Shown here one piece after another: positions 1 through 8,214 of a stretch of DNA of 35,255 bases. A program made the translations under genes and the position numbers. The notes below the pieces were generated by a model that worked only from the letters and a program-made list of their open reading frames with translations, was not told where the DNA came from and ran no database searches. Where the stretch lies: assembly GCA_030749725.1 (NCBI GenBank), contig JASMJM010000027.1, positions 1 to 35,255 on the forward strand, written 5' to 3'. The number at the start of each line of letters is the position of its first letter. Position 1 is the stretch's first letter. The stretch comes from Pseudomonadales bacterium (lineage in GTDB: Bacteria > Pseudomonadota > Gammaproteobacteria > Pseudomonadales > Azotimanducaceae).

Positions 1-75
1 CTTGATTAGACGGCGAATATAAACGACATCATCCGACGTAATTGTTCGACCTTGGAGAAACTGGGTAGCTTGCAT
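1..75 (-). CDS. Partial 5' end of a possible DUF4338/DruA-like protein
   Basis: Reading the minus strand from an ATG at 73-75, 25 codons stay open to the left edge. The peptide contains LQGRTITSDDVVYIRRLI. The pattern GR-x-[IV]-x-x-x-[DE]-x-x-x-I-R-x-L-I resembles my memory of the N-terminus of DUF4338 proteins (the family that includes Druantia DruA and transposon-associated homologues), but only the first motif is visible. No strong Shine-Dalgarno precedes the ATG. The identification rests on 25 residues and is tentative; it could equally be a chance open frame or the edge of an unrelated mobile gene. Confidence 0.35.
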   Translation of the reverse strand, partial: MQATQFLQGRTITSDDVVYIRRLIK

Positions 76-514
76 GGGTTGAAATATACCCCATGCTGCT
101 CTGGGAGTCCAGTACGTTGCACTGACTTATTGAGAAGTTACTTATGAGCAGACTCTACATATGCGTTCATAGTGTTATTCTCAATGTGTGCAGATCCGTC
201 GGACATTTTAGCTGGTGAAATAGTGATCTGGAATAGAAGTTACGAAAAGGTTCGCTGTGGTCCCCTCAGGAACAATGGCTATCCACTCTGTAGAAATGTT
301 AGACTACCTCGTCCTTGGCATTGGCACTGAGATAATCGTGCTAGTTGAGCATCAGACCACGACGTCCTGTCTTGATCGTCACCACTTTGATATTTGCCAT
401 GTCTATTCATTTTTTAGGGTACACTGATACTCCTGACCGTCAGCTACGAATCATTTTGCTCGCGGGGTACTTTCCTAAATCGTATTGCCACTAACCGGCA
501 ATCCGGATGATTGT
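76..514. other. Intergenic stretch upstream of the TonB receptor gene
   Basis: About 440 bases without a convincing gene. On the minus strand a short reading frame begins with an ATG at 399-401 (MANIKVVTIKTGRRGLMLN) and stops at a TAG. It continues in the same frame for 13 further sense codons to a TAA. This may be the remnant of a small gene, but I cannot name a family. I see no tRNA, no clear sigma-70 promoter and no T-tailed terminator. The leader of the TonB receptor gene, including any promoter for the nearby ECF sigma factor, should lie in the right half. Confidence 0.4.
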
Positions 515-3026
515 ATGTTCGGCAGAGAGTTCACCAGGAAAATCGCCGCTGCAACGACTGCTCTGGCTCTGCTCGCTTCGCCTTGTCTGCACGCAGAAGA
601 TTTGCAGAGCTTGGACTTCAAGGGCAGATCTTTGGTCGAATTGATCGAACGCTATCGCGCCGAAGGCTTTGAAATTGTCTATAGTTCCGATCTGGTAAAA
701 CCAGGTTGGCAGTTAACCACTTCTCCTCCGAGCGGGATACCCTATGATCGTCTGCAGGGAATTCTGGATTCCTTCGGCTTACAGCTCGAGAAACTAAGCG
801 AGAACAACTGGCTGGTTATCAGGGGCGACGACCTCACAGCCAGGTTGATGGGTGTGGTGGTGGATAGATTCCAGATCCCGGTAGTGGATGCCAGGGTGGA
901 AATAGCGGGGTCGGTAAAGCGCAGTGACCCTCGCGGGATATTTCAGTTTCAACTCAAACCCGGTAACTACCTGGTGCATATAGTGGCGGAAGGTTACCAG
1001 GAATCCTCGCAAAGGATCCAGGTGAGGAACCAACCGGAACAGCGCCTGCAGTTGCTGCTGGGGGCTTCAGAGGGGATAGAAGACGTTATCGTGACGGCCA
1101 GTCGATATGAACTCTCCAACGCACTATCCGCATCTCAACACCAGTTGACAACAGCACAGATTCAAAATGCGCCGACGCTCGGTGATGATGCCATTAGAGC
1201 GATCAACACACTGCCCGGTTCGGCCAACATCGGCTTTTCATCCCGTCCCCGTGTGAGAGGTGGGGTCGACGATGAAATCCTGGTGCTGTTTGACGGCGTT
1301 GAGTTGATTGAGCCGTTTCATTTGAAGGACTTCCAAAGTCTGTTCAGTACGTTTAATCCAGGGACCATCCGAAGTGTGGACTTCTATACCGGCGGCTATC
1401 CTGCCCGTTATGGGAATCGAATGAGTGCAGTGCTGGACATCACCACGCAGAATGTCGGCCAGGAATTCGGTGGTGAAATCACCATCAGTACCTTTTCGGC
1501 CTCGATGCTGGGCTTTGGACGCAGTACATCCAGTGATTGGCTGGTGGCTGCACGAAGGGGCACGCTGGACATTATTACCGACATCGTAAACCCGGCGGTT
1601 GGTGATCCATCCTATTACGATGCCCTGGTTCGTCTCGGTCGGGATTTCAGATCCGGCGCAAGACTGGAGTTCAGTGCGCTCAATTATACCGACAATATCG
1701 AATTAAACCTGAACGACCTGTCCGCAGATTCCGAAATCAGCAACAACTACCAGTGGTTGAAGTGGGAGGATGAATGGGTGCCGGACTTGATTGCAACCAC
1801 CATATTGTCCGCCGGAAGAATTGAACATGACAGAGTGGGAATTGCTGATGACCCTGACAAGTCTATCGGTACGCTCAGCGATCATCGCGATTTTTCGTTT
1901 TACGGAATAAAGCAGCAGATCGAGTGGAAACTAAACCAGGATTTACTCCTCGATGGTGGTCTGTATGTGAATCGACAGAAAGCGAATTACCGCTTCCATG
2001 CCATTGCCGAAGTCGGTGAAATAGCATCGATATTGGGTATGGAAACTGACATTGATCAACAACTCGATGCGCATCCGGATGGGTTGACAGCCGGTTTGTA
2101 TCTCTCCACAACAATCGTCCTGTCGGCCCAGACGACACTACAGAGTGGTTGTCCGATTCGACCTGCAGACGTATCTGCGGAGGGGCTCACAGCGACAGTT
2201 TAGCCCCAGATTCAGTTTGCTGTACGAGTTCGATGAGTTGCGGAAGCTGCGCGTCAGTCTGGGCCGCTTCTATCAACCGCAGGGCATACACGAACTGCAG
2301 ATCAGCGACAACATAGGTCGCTTTTTCAAACCACAGCGATCCGATCACGTTATCTTGAGTTACCAGGATACCGTCAGAACACAGATAGAGTTCAAGGTAG
2401 AGATATTCTACAAGCGGATCAAAATCACCAAGCCAAGATTTGAGAACATCTTCAACCCCTTTGTGGTATTGCCGGAAATTGCACAGGATCGCATCCGCAT
2501 AGATGCGGATCGGGCTTATGCGAAGGGCGTCGAGATTGCATTGGCTAATGCCACGGATGCACAGCCTTACTGGTGGATCAACTACGCCTATGCCAAAGTG
2601 GAAGATAGCGTCGCCGGACACTGGATCCCGCGTCGATGGGACCAGCGGCACACCGTCAATGCCGGTATGAACTGGCAGTTCACTCGCTGGAACCTATCCA
2701 CCGCTGCAGCGTGGCACTCAGGCTGGGCAGCCAGCAGATTGCCGCCGTTACTGCCACTGGACGAAGAAGTCAGCGTGAATCAGATACGCAGCAACGGCAG
2801 ATACCGAAACTTTGGCACCATCAATCTCAGGTTGAGCCGTGATTACGAGTTCTCACAGTCGCAGCTGACTACCTTTCTCGAGATCACCAACATCGTGAAC
2901 AGGACGAATGAAGGGGGAGTTGATTACGAGGTGGAGGACGAGACTGATGAACTAATCCTGCTGGAACGGGACGTGGAACCGGTTATTCCCCTGACTACTT
3001 CAATCGGCCTGATCTGGCGATTCTGA
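515..3026 (+). pseudogene. TonB-dependent outer-membrane transducer with STN domain, interrupted by a +1 frameshift
   Basis: The frame from ATG 515 begins with a signal peptide of about 27 residues ending LLASPCLHA. It continues with an STN (secretin/TonB short N-terminal) domain at about 28-100, a carboxypeptidase-like regulatory fold at about 105-180, a TonB-box-like segment (EDVIVTASRYEL), a plug and a beta barrel. It stops at 2203. The barrel continues in the +1 frame to 3026, ending in Phe as outer-membrane barrels do. Deleting one T of GGTTGTCC (2149/2150) joins the frames as ...LQSGVRFDLQTY, giving about 836 residues, a normal length. A TTG at 485 is an alternative start, but ATG 515 places the signal peptide correctly. 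The STN domain and the facing FecR/ECF pair indicate FecA-type surface signalling. The ligand cannot be inferred. The lesion could be a real mutation or an assembly error. Confidence 0.85.
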
Positions 3027-3037
3027 GCCATCGTTGC

Positions 3038-4048
3038 TCACTCAGCGTCACTTGCACGATGTATCAAGATGACGCCTTCTTCTGAATCCATCGTAACAAA
3101 TCCTGTGGCTCTCTGTATTTCCGTCAGCAATTCTTCAGGTGCCATCTGTGGCAGAGAACCTTGTAACTTTACCTTGTGAGCGGCCTCTTCAATTGCAGGG
3201 GAGGCAAACTGTAGCGATCTACCAGTCTCTCTGGATATCCAGTTCAGGCATTCGATCACAGGTCGGTTGTGGGTATCGAACCCGGGTGCAATGGAATGAA
3301 TCCACGACCAGTTACCTCCGTGTTTCTGAATGGTGCGCGTGTTGATCTGCCGGGTATTGGAAATACTCAATTGTTCTGCTGCGTCTTGCATGGCATGGCC
3401 TTCAATTTGCTGGCCATCTGTGACGATGCGAACGATTCCCTCGCGGACAGCGACGGTGGTGCCTGTGCTTGCGGCGGTGATGAGATACTGAGTGCCGACA
3501 TCCGTGATATCCGCAAATTCTGTTGATACCGTCAGCGAGGAGAGGGCCTGAGAGACGCCACCCGTGTCGATGTAGATCGATCCACTTTTTAGAAACAGCT
3601 CCGTTTCCGACCGTAATTCGAGCTCTGTGGCGTGGTCCAACCGGACTGTCGTGCTGCTTGCTACCAAGCTGAGCAGTACGCGCCCACCGCTGCCTGTGTG
3701 CACCCGCGTACCAACGGCGATGCCGCTGCGGATGTCGCCGCTTGATCCATCGCTATTCAGCAGGACGGCACCCGTCATACGGACGACTGTGGCAGCCATT
3801 GTTTGCGGCTGTTGTTCAGGTTGCAGAGACAGCATCAGTGCTACCACCAACACGGCAGCGACAGCGGAGAATGCACCGATGTTCCTCATTCTTCGACGCC
3901 GCTGTGCGTCGCGCAACGCTTCCCTAAAGGACTCTTCCAGGCGCGCGTGCACATCCTTTGGCAGGCTCTCTCGTGGACCAGCTAATCGCATCAGCGATAC
4001 GATACTGTCGTCCTGTGAGGTCTGACTACTGCCATCTTCCTCTTTCAT
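3038..4048 (-). CDS. FecR-family transmembrane sigma-factor regulator
   Basis: The protein is 336 residues from the ATG at 4046-4048, which follows an AGAGGG ribosome site; the frame is open further upstream but that part overlaps the sigma gene. It has a charged cytoplasmic N-terminus and one membrane segment at about 54-76 (AVAAVLVVALMLSL). A periplasmic FecR domain follows at about 85-190 (VRLDHATELELRSETELFLKSG-like beta repeats). The C-terminal STN-like domain (about 255-330) is of the type that contacts a TonB receptor's signalling domain. It lies 13 nt downstream of the ECF sigma gene, so the two are presumably co-transcribed. By analogy with FecR it should relay a signal from the outer-membrane receptor to the sigma factor. 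It converges with the receptor gene with only 11 bp between the two stops. The substrate is unknown. Confidence 0.87.
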   Translation of the reverse strand: MKEEDGSSQTSQDDSIVSLMRLAGPRESLPKDVHARLEESFREALRDAQRRRRMRNIGAFSAVAAVLVVALMLSLQPEQQPQTMAATVVRMTGAVLLNSDGSSGDIRSGIAVGTRVHTGSGGRVLLSLVASSTTVRLDHATELELRSETELFLKSGSIYIDTGGVSQALSSLTVSTEFADITDVGTQYLITAASTGTTVAVREGIVRIVTDGQQIEGHAMQDAAEQLSISNTRQINTRTIQKHGGNWSWIHSIAPGFDTHNRPVIECLNWISRETGRSLQFASPAIEEAAHKVKLQGSLPQMAPEELLTEIQRATGFVTMDSEEGVILIHRASDAE

Positions 4049-4061
4049 ATTACCCTCTTGG

Positions 4062-4715
4062 CTATACGCCCGTGAGTGCCTCCAATGACCCGATGGACTC
4101 GAATATCTCCTGGAAATCGTTCTTGAACGCCCGGCGTGCGCGTGCCAGTAGAGATTCGGCGGCCTCACTGCCCAATTCTAGTCTTGCAGCGATCTCCTTG
4201 GTACTCAATCCCTCAACATACTTCCACTCCAACGCGTCCGCATATTTCGCTGGCAGGTGATCCAGAGAGAGCTGCACCAATCTAATCACATCATCTCTGG
4301 CACAATTCTTGAGCGGCTCGTCTGCCCCGGAACTCTCGATGGTCTCAACCACGGCACGCACGACGGGATCGTCTTCCAGCAGCAGGATCACCTCTTTCCT
4401 TTTTGTCTCCCGCTTCACTTTGCGGGTCAACTCTCTACGACAGATCTGTGTTAACCAGGTCAGTAAAGCCGCCTCTCCCCGGTAGGTACCCATTCGTCTC
4501 GCTGCAATGGCAAGGGTGTCCTGAACGATCTCTTCGGTCAGGGAAGCATCACGATTCACTCTAGCCAGTGCGAATCGATATAGTCTGGGAAAATAGTAAT
4601 CCATAAACTTTAGCAGCGCAGTTTCATCGCCCGAGAGCACGGCCGCTGCCAACTCCAGGTCAGCTTCGTGATCGACAACCGCCCGCAGTGGTCGTCTGAA
4701 TAGTGAAGAACTCAT
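4062..4715 (-). CDS. RNA polymerase ECF-type sigma-70 factor
   Basis: The protein is 217 residues. Sigma region 2 lies at about 38-95 (RLYRFALARVNRD, followed by EEIVQDTLAIAARRMGTYRG and the WLTQICRREL end of the region). Region 4 lies at about 152-205, with a helix-turn-helix read as KEIAARLELGSEAAESLLARARRAF. There is no region 1.1 or 3, which fits the extracytoplasmic-function group. It is followed by the FecR-like gene, the usual FecI-FecR order, with the likely receptor convergent. Its targets probably include that receptor gene. The start is the ATG at 4713-4715; the Shine-Dalgarno there is weak. Confidence 0.92.
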   Translation of the reverse strand: MSSSLFRRPLRAVVDHEADLELAAAVLSGDETALLKFMDYYFPRLYRFALARVNRDASLTEEIVQDTLAIAARRMGTYRGEAALLTWLTQICRRELTRKVKRETKRKEVILLLEDDPVVRAVVETIESSGADEPLKNCARDDVIRLVQLSLDHLPAKYADALEWKYVEGLSTKEIAARLELGSEAAESLLARARRAFKNDFQEIFESIGSLEALTGV

Positions 4716-5015
4716 CGTTGCATCACTTGAATCTGATCGCAGTGATCAATGTGCTATTCCCGTGTTCCTGGATGCTCTGATCTGACTGGGATCAAAGGCT
4801 TGTACCCGTGATAGAGGCAGAAACTGCTGTAAAACTGTCGAATTGGTTGGACTTCCTGTCACTTTGCAACCATCTAAAGCATTAATAGCCCAATTAGCAA
4901 CTCAAATCTGAGACATGTATGCTAACGTCGCTGACAGAGACAGAAGCTTGGCAAGTTCATCTCCCGTGCCACCCTAATCACCTCCAAGGTCAACCAGCAA
5001 TGCATATCCTGACCC
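4716..5015. other. Divergent intergenic region between the ECF sigma and MBL genes
   Basis: 300 bases between divergently read genes, so promoters for both should lie here. It is moderately AT-rich around 4870-4910. I do not see a confident -35/-10 pair, RNA gene or repeat. Confidence 0.4.
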
Positions 5016-5711
5016 ATGCAAATCCATAGAGTAAAGAGCAGGGGCGCGAACTCTTATGTCATCGACGAGCATGACCGGCTGATGGTCATCGATGTTGCCT
5101 TCATGGCTGAAAAAAGCGTGATGGCATATGTCACCGACACCATGAACCGCAATCTTCAAGAGGTAGATCTGGTGCTCTGCACCCATGGGCACACAGATCA
5201 TATGGGTGGGGTGAGAAGGCTGGCTCGCCACTGTCAGGCCGAGATCGGAATCCCATCTTCAACGTCCTTGTGGCAAGAGCGGTTGAGTTCGCTACTCTTC
5301 TTGCCGTTACTGGCAGGCTGGCTGGTCAGACGCTCGACCTCACTTGTCTTCCGGAAAGAGTCCGGCTCGTCAATACAGCCTGAACCGTATTTCGATCCAC
5401 CCGTCATCAAGCTGGAACCAGCTGACAGCTTGCGCGGCTTTGACAACTGGATAACGATACATACACCCGGTCACACGGCGGACAGTTACTGCTACTTTCA
5501 TCTTCCCTCCAAAAGCCTCATCAGTGGCGACACGCTATTGGCAAGTGGGAAGGATAAAAGGCTGGTATTGCCCGCCATCTACAACAGCCGCAGTAAGCTG
5601 CAACGGAGTATCGCCGAGCTCAGAAACCTTAATCCGGCATCGGTCCATCCAGGTCATGGGTCAGTTCTGTTCGGCAGTCATCTGCTGGACAATATTGTGG
5701 GGAGTAGCTGA
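5016..5711 (+). CDS. MBL-fold metallo-hydrolase
   Basis: The protein is 231 residues with the metallo-beta-lactamase signature THGHTDHMGG (HxHxDH) at about residues 55-64. Further metal ligands are HTPGHTADS (about 150), SGDTLL (the Asp at about 170) and the late histidine in VHPGHG (about 211). This is the glyoxalase II-like hydrolase layout. An insertion at about 80-120 is hydrophobic then basic (LLFLPLLAGWLVRR) and may cap the active site or touch the membrane. There is no signal peptide. The start is ATG 5016. The substrate cannot be told from sequence. It stands alone between divergent and convergent neighbours, so the context adds little. Confidence 0.85.
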   Translation: MQIHRVKSRGANSYVIDEHDRLMVIDVAFMAEKSVMAYVTDTMNRNLQEVDLVLCTHGHTDHMGGVRRLARHCQAEIGIPSSTSLWQERLSSLLFLPLLAGWLVRRSTSLVFRKESGSSIQPEPYFDPPVIKLEPADSLRGFDNWITIHTPGHTADSYCYFHLPSKSLISGDTLLASGKDKRLVLPAIYNSRSKLQRSIAELRNLNPASVHPGHGSVLFGSHLLDNIVGSS

Positions 5712-5922
5712 GCCCGAATTGACCGGCCGGGCGTTCAGGTGCCGACAAGAAAGGCAAGGCCGCATGCTGGTTTCCGTCTCGCTAGCGAGGGTCCATCCAT
5801 AAATAGGCACAAATTGACGTAAGTAATGCGACAGGGTAGAAATGTTTGCTGATAAAACAATAACTTGAGCGGGCCGCATTCGGATGAGCAGCTGTGGCAC
5901 GGATTCTAAATCTGGACAGGCA

Positions 5923-6630
5923 CTAGCTGCAATGCTCTTCAATTGCAGCCAGGGCCGACGCCATAATACTGTTTATTTGGCTGAATCTTTGTCTGTCGCC
6001 AATCATCTCAGATGCTGTTTGCACAAATTGGGAGCCATCCAGATCTTGCGAGCAATTGCTGATGAGTGCCTGTGCAGATTCAAGTGTCGTCTCAAGATGA
6101 AACTGGAATCCAAAGATCCGGTTTGACATTGAGAACGCCTGATTGATGCAGGCATCACTCGACGCCAATAATTCTGCCCCTGACGGAAGCTCAAAGGTGT
6201 CCGCGTGCCAATGAAACGCGAGTGTGGTATCCGGCAACACGGAACTCAAGATAGTGTTGCGGATTCCGGCAGTGGTTTCGATAGGAAACCAGCCAATCTC
6301 TTTCCGGCCCCTGGTGACGTTGGCTCCAAGCGCTGCGGCAATCAACTGCGCGCCAAGACAGATGCCTAACACGGTTTTGCCGGAATCAATGGCGTCCCTG
6401 ATGAAAGACCGCGCGTCTTCGAGCCAGGGGAATTCTGCGTGGTCGGAGACGCCCATCGGACCACCCATCACTATCAGCCAGTCGAAACTTTCCAGTGGTG
6501 GAAGCGCTTGACCCATGTACAGATGCGTCGAAGAGAGTTGATGGCTGGGCGCAGAGAAGTATTCATTCATACTCCCCAGGCCTTCAAAAGGAACATGCTG
6601 TAGATGGTGAACGCGCACAGACTTCTCCAT
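5923..6630 (-). CDS. Class I glutamine amidotransferase domain protein
   Basis: A stand-alone class I (triad) glutamine amidotransferase of 235 residues from the ATG at 6628-6630; a TTG at 6645 would add five residues. The nucleophile elbow is GICLGAQLIAAALG at about 87-100, with the catalytic Cys. The second and third triad members lie in FGFQFHLE (His and Glu, about 168-175). MGGPMGVSD forms the oxyanion strand. This is the GMP synthase-like or GuaA-like 'type 1 glutamine amidotransferase' family often found without a synthase partner. It probably hydrolyses glutamine or a gamma-glutamyl compound. No partner gene is adjacent. The methyltransferase lies 27 nt upstream on the same strand and may share its transcript. 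Confidence 0.85.
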   Translation of the reverse strand: MEKSVRVHHLQHVPFEGLGSMNEYFSAPSHQLSSTHLYMGQALPPLESFDWLIVMGGPMGVSDHAEFPWLEDARSFIRDAIDSGKTVLGICLGAQLIAAALGANVTRGRKEIGWFPIETTAGIRNTILSSVLPDTTLAFHWHADTFELPSGAELLASSDACINQAFSMSNRIFGFQFHLETTLESAQALISNCSQDLDGSQFVQTASEMIGDRQRFSQINSIMASALAAIEEHCS

Positions 6631-6657
6631 ATGGCTGCCGGGCAAGATTCTACCGTT

Positions 6658-7464
6658 TTATTGTTCGGATCGATGGGGGAATCGCTCAAGCCGTCCCCAC
6701 TCACAAATCACGCTCACATCGTAACTGAGCATGCCGTCCTTAGCGTGAGGCGCTAACAGCTCTCTCATGTCGTTTCGAAATCTGTCAGCGCGCACAAGAT
6801 TCATACAGTCAAGTGCGCAAGATTGCCTCGAGAAATTAATCTCAATGTAGTCATGTATGGACTTATTAGTCCAGTGTATCACAGCGACAAATCCCTCCCT
6901 CGTGAACAGCGGATGAGTCACCAGGCTTTCTTTAGCTTTGGCTGGGAAACTGACGCGGTCCACCCACTCGGGGCGCTCCTCATTGATGTCCAGCTGCAAC
7001 GTTTTCAACACTTCAAGTTCATCGTACCCCCAGGCATGATTGACAGCGCCATCACCTTCCAAGAAAACCACGTTTCCTCGAGAGCTCTGTAGTGGTCCCA
7101 GGATGAGGAATAGGGAGTCCCAATTCATCCAGTGAATACTGGCTCCCGCCATCATCAAGTCATAACTGCTATCGAGTTGTGTGGTATGGATATCTCCAAC
7201 GAACTAATTGATGTTGGTATCGTCTCTTTGGTCGGCCTTTGCAGCCTCGATCATGGCCGTGGAAAGATCGACGCCATCAATACGCTTGACATGGGGTGCC
7301 ATGTGATAGCTCAGCTTCCCCGGCCCACATCCGATGTCGAGAACGATGCTGTCATTGTCCACGAAGGAGCGCAATTGATCGTATATCTCATCCGGATAAT
7401 CAGGACGGAAGCGATATCTATCGACCACCGACTGATATTGAAATCGATCACCTTTCTTATACAT
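6658..7464 (-). pseudogene. Class I SAM-dependent methyltransferase interrupted by an in-frame TAG
   Basis: From the ATG at 7462-7464 the protein opens with KKGDRFQYQSVVDRYRFRPDYP, the usual lead-in of small class I methyltransferases. Motif I follows (VLDIGCGPGKLSYHMAPH), then the acidic strand GVDLSTAMIEAAK. A TAG codon at 7201-7203 then interrupts the frame. Reading on in the same frame gives FVGDIHTTQLDSSYDLMMAG and a coherent C-terminal half (SIHWMNWDSLF) to a stop at 6658, about 268 codons in total, a normal length. The break is one nonsense codon, not a frameshift; CAG or TGG would be one-step ancestors. The first fragment carries the SAM-binding half only and is unlikely to work alone. 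The substrate is unknown. Confidence 0.8.
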
Positions 7465-7668
7465 GATTGCGCACTCAACAATCTGGTAACGACGATTGCA
7501 GCTTGTGTCCGCCCTGTCGCCAGCATCCGGCAGGAGAATCTGGATTGCTACCGGTTGATCATGATAGCCAGTACCCGAGGGAAAGGGCAAATCGGTGTAA
7601 TTGCGCTTCCTCTACCGACGATTTGGCAGCATAATACACGTGGACCGATAATCCTTGAGGTGCTGTAA

Positions 7669-8115
7669 ATGATCACAAGATCTATAGCACTGGGTCTCCT
7701 TGTCATGCTGTCCGGGCATATCCAGGCCGATAATCCCTACTCTCCCGATGAATCCCGCGCGATCCGAGAGCAATGCATCGAACTCGGTACGAAGTACGCC
7801 CATTACCTCGACACAGGGCGGGGTGACAGAGTTGCCGACCTCTTTGCTGAACAGGGGACTTGGCAAGGCGGGTCGGCTAAATTAGTTGGCCCCGAAAATA
7901 TCAAGATCGCCTTTGCTGGGCGTCCGAAAACGCGCCGGACAATTCATCTTGTTAGCAACCATCAAGTCGAGATCATATCGCGGAATCTGGCCATCGTTGA
8001 CTCACACTTCGTCCTGTACCGTACCGAAGTAGGAAGCGGCGTTGTACCAATCGACGATCAACCGGTCCGGGTGGGTCGTTATCACGACGAATGCGTGCGT
8101 TTGGAATCAGGCTAA
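7669..8115 (+). CDS. Secreted SnoaL/NTF2-like protein, probably C-terminally truncated
   Basis: The protein is 148 residues with a signal peptide (about 1-20, MLSGHIQA before DNP) and a SnoaL-type NTF2-like fold at about 27-145. Its hallmarks are the opening helix (IRELC-like, with KYAHYLDTGRGDRVADLFAEQGTW) and the closing strand VGRYHDECVRLESG. A GAGG site 8 nt upstream supports ATG 7669. The family normally continues with GWR...RR(V/M)E..F. Here the Trp position is a TAA (8113-8115), and the same frame reads on as LLQSRRMEEVFARPVKSSNP to a TAG at 8176-8178. The last beta strand therefore appears to be lost through a nonsense codon. The ligand or reaction is unknown. Confidence 0.7.
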   Translation: MITRSIALGLLVMLSGHIQADNPYSPDESRAIREQCIELGTKYAHYLDTGRGDRVADLFAEQGTWQGGSAKLVGPENIKIAFAGRPKTRRTIHLVSNHQVEIISRNLAIVDSHFVLYRTEVGSGVVPIDDQPVRVGRYHDECVRLESG

Positions 8116-8214
8116 CTCTTACAGTCCAGGCGCATGGAAGAGGTGTTCGCTAGACCTGTCAAATCGTCGAATCCTTAGTATTGTCCTATCGCGTGAAGAA
8201 GGCGTACTGCCTCC

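Noticed and set aside
2141-2160. Programmed ribosomal frameshift in the TonB receptor
   Set aside because: There is no slippery heptamer, stop-adjacent structure or known precedent in this family; a one-base insertion or sequencing error fits.
3024-3042. Small TGAGC/GCTCA inverted repeat between the receptor and FecR genes as a terminator
   Set aside because: Five-base arms, no T-run, and overlap with both gene ends; too weak to call.
7201-7203. TAG read as a sense codon (pyrrolysine or suppressor recoding)
   Set aside because: TAG ends several intact genes in the window, and methyltransferases of this SAM-dependent class do not use pyrrolysine. A nonsense mutation is simpler.
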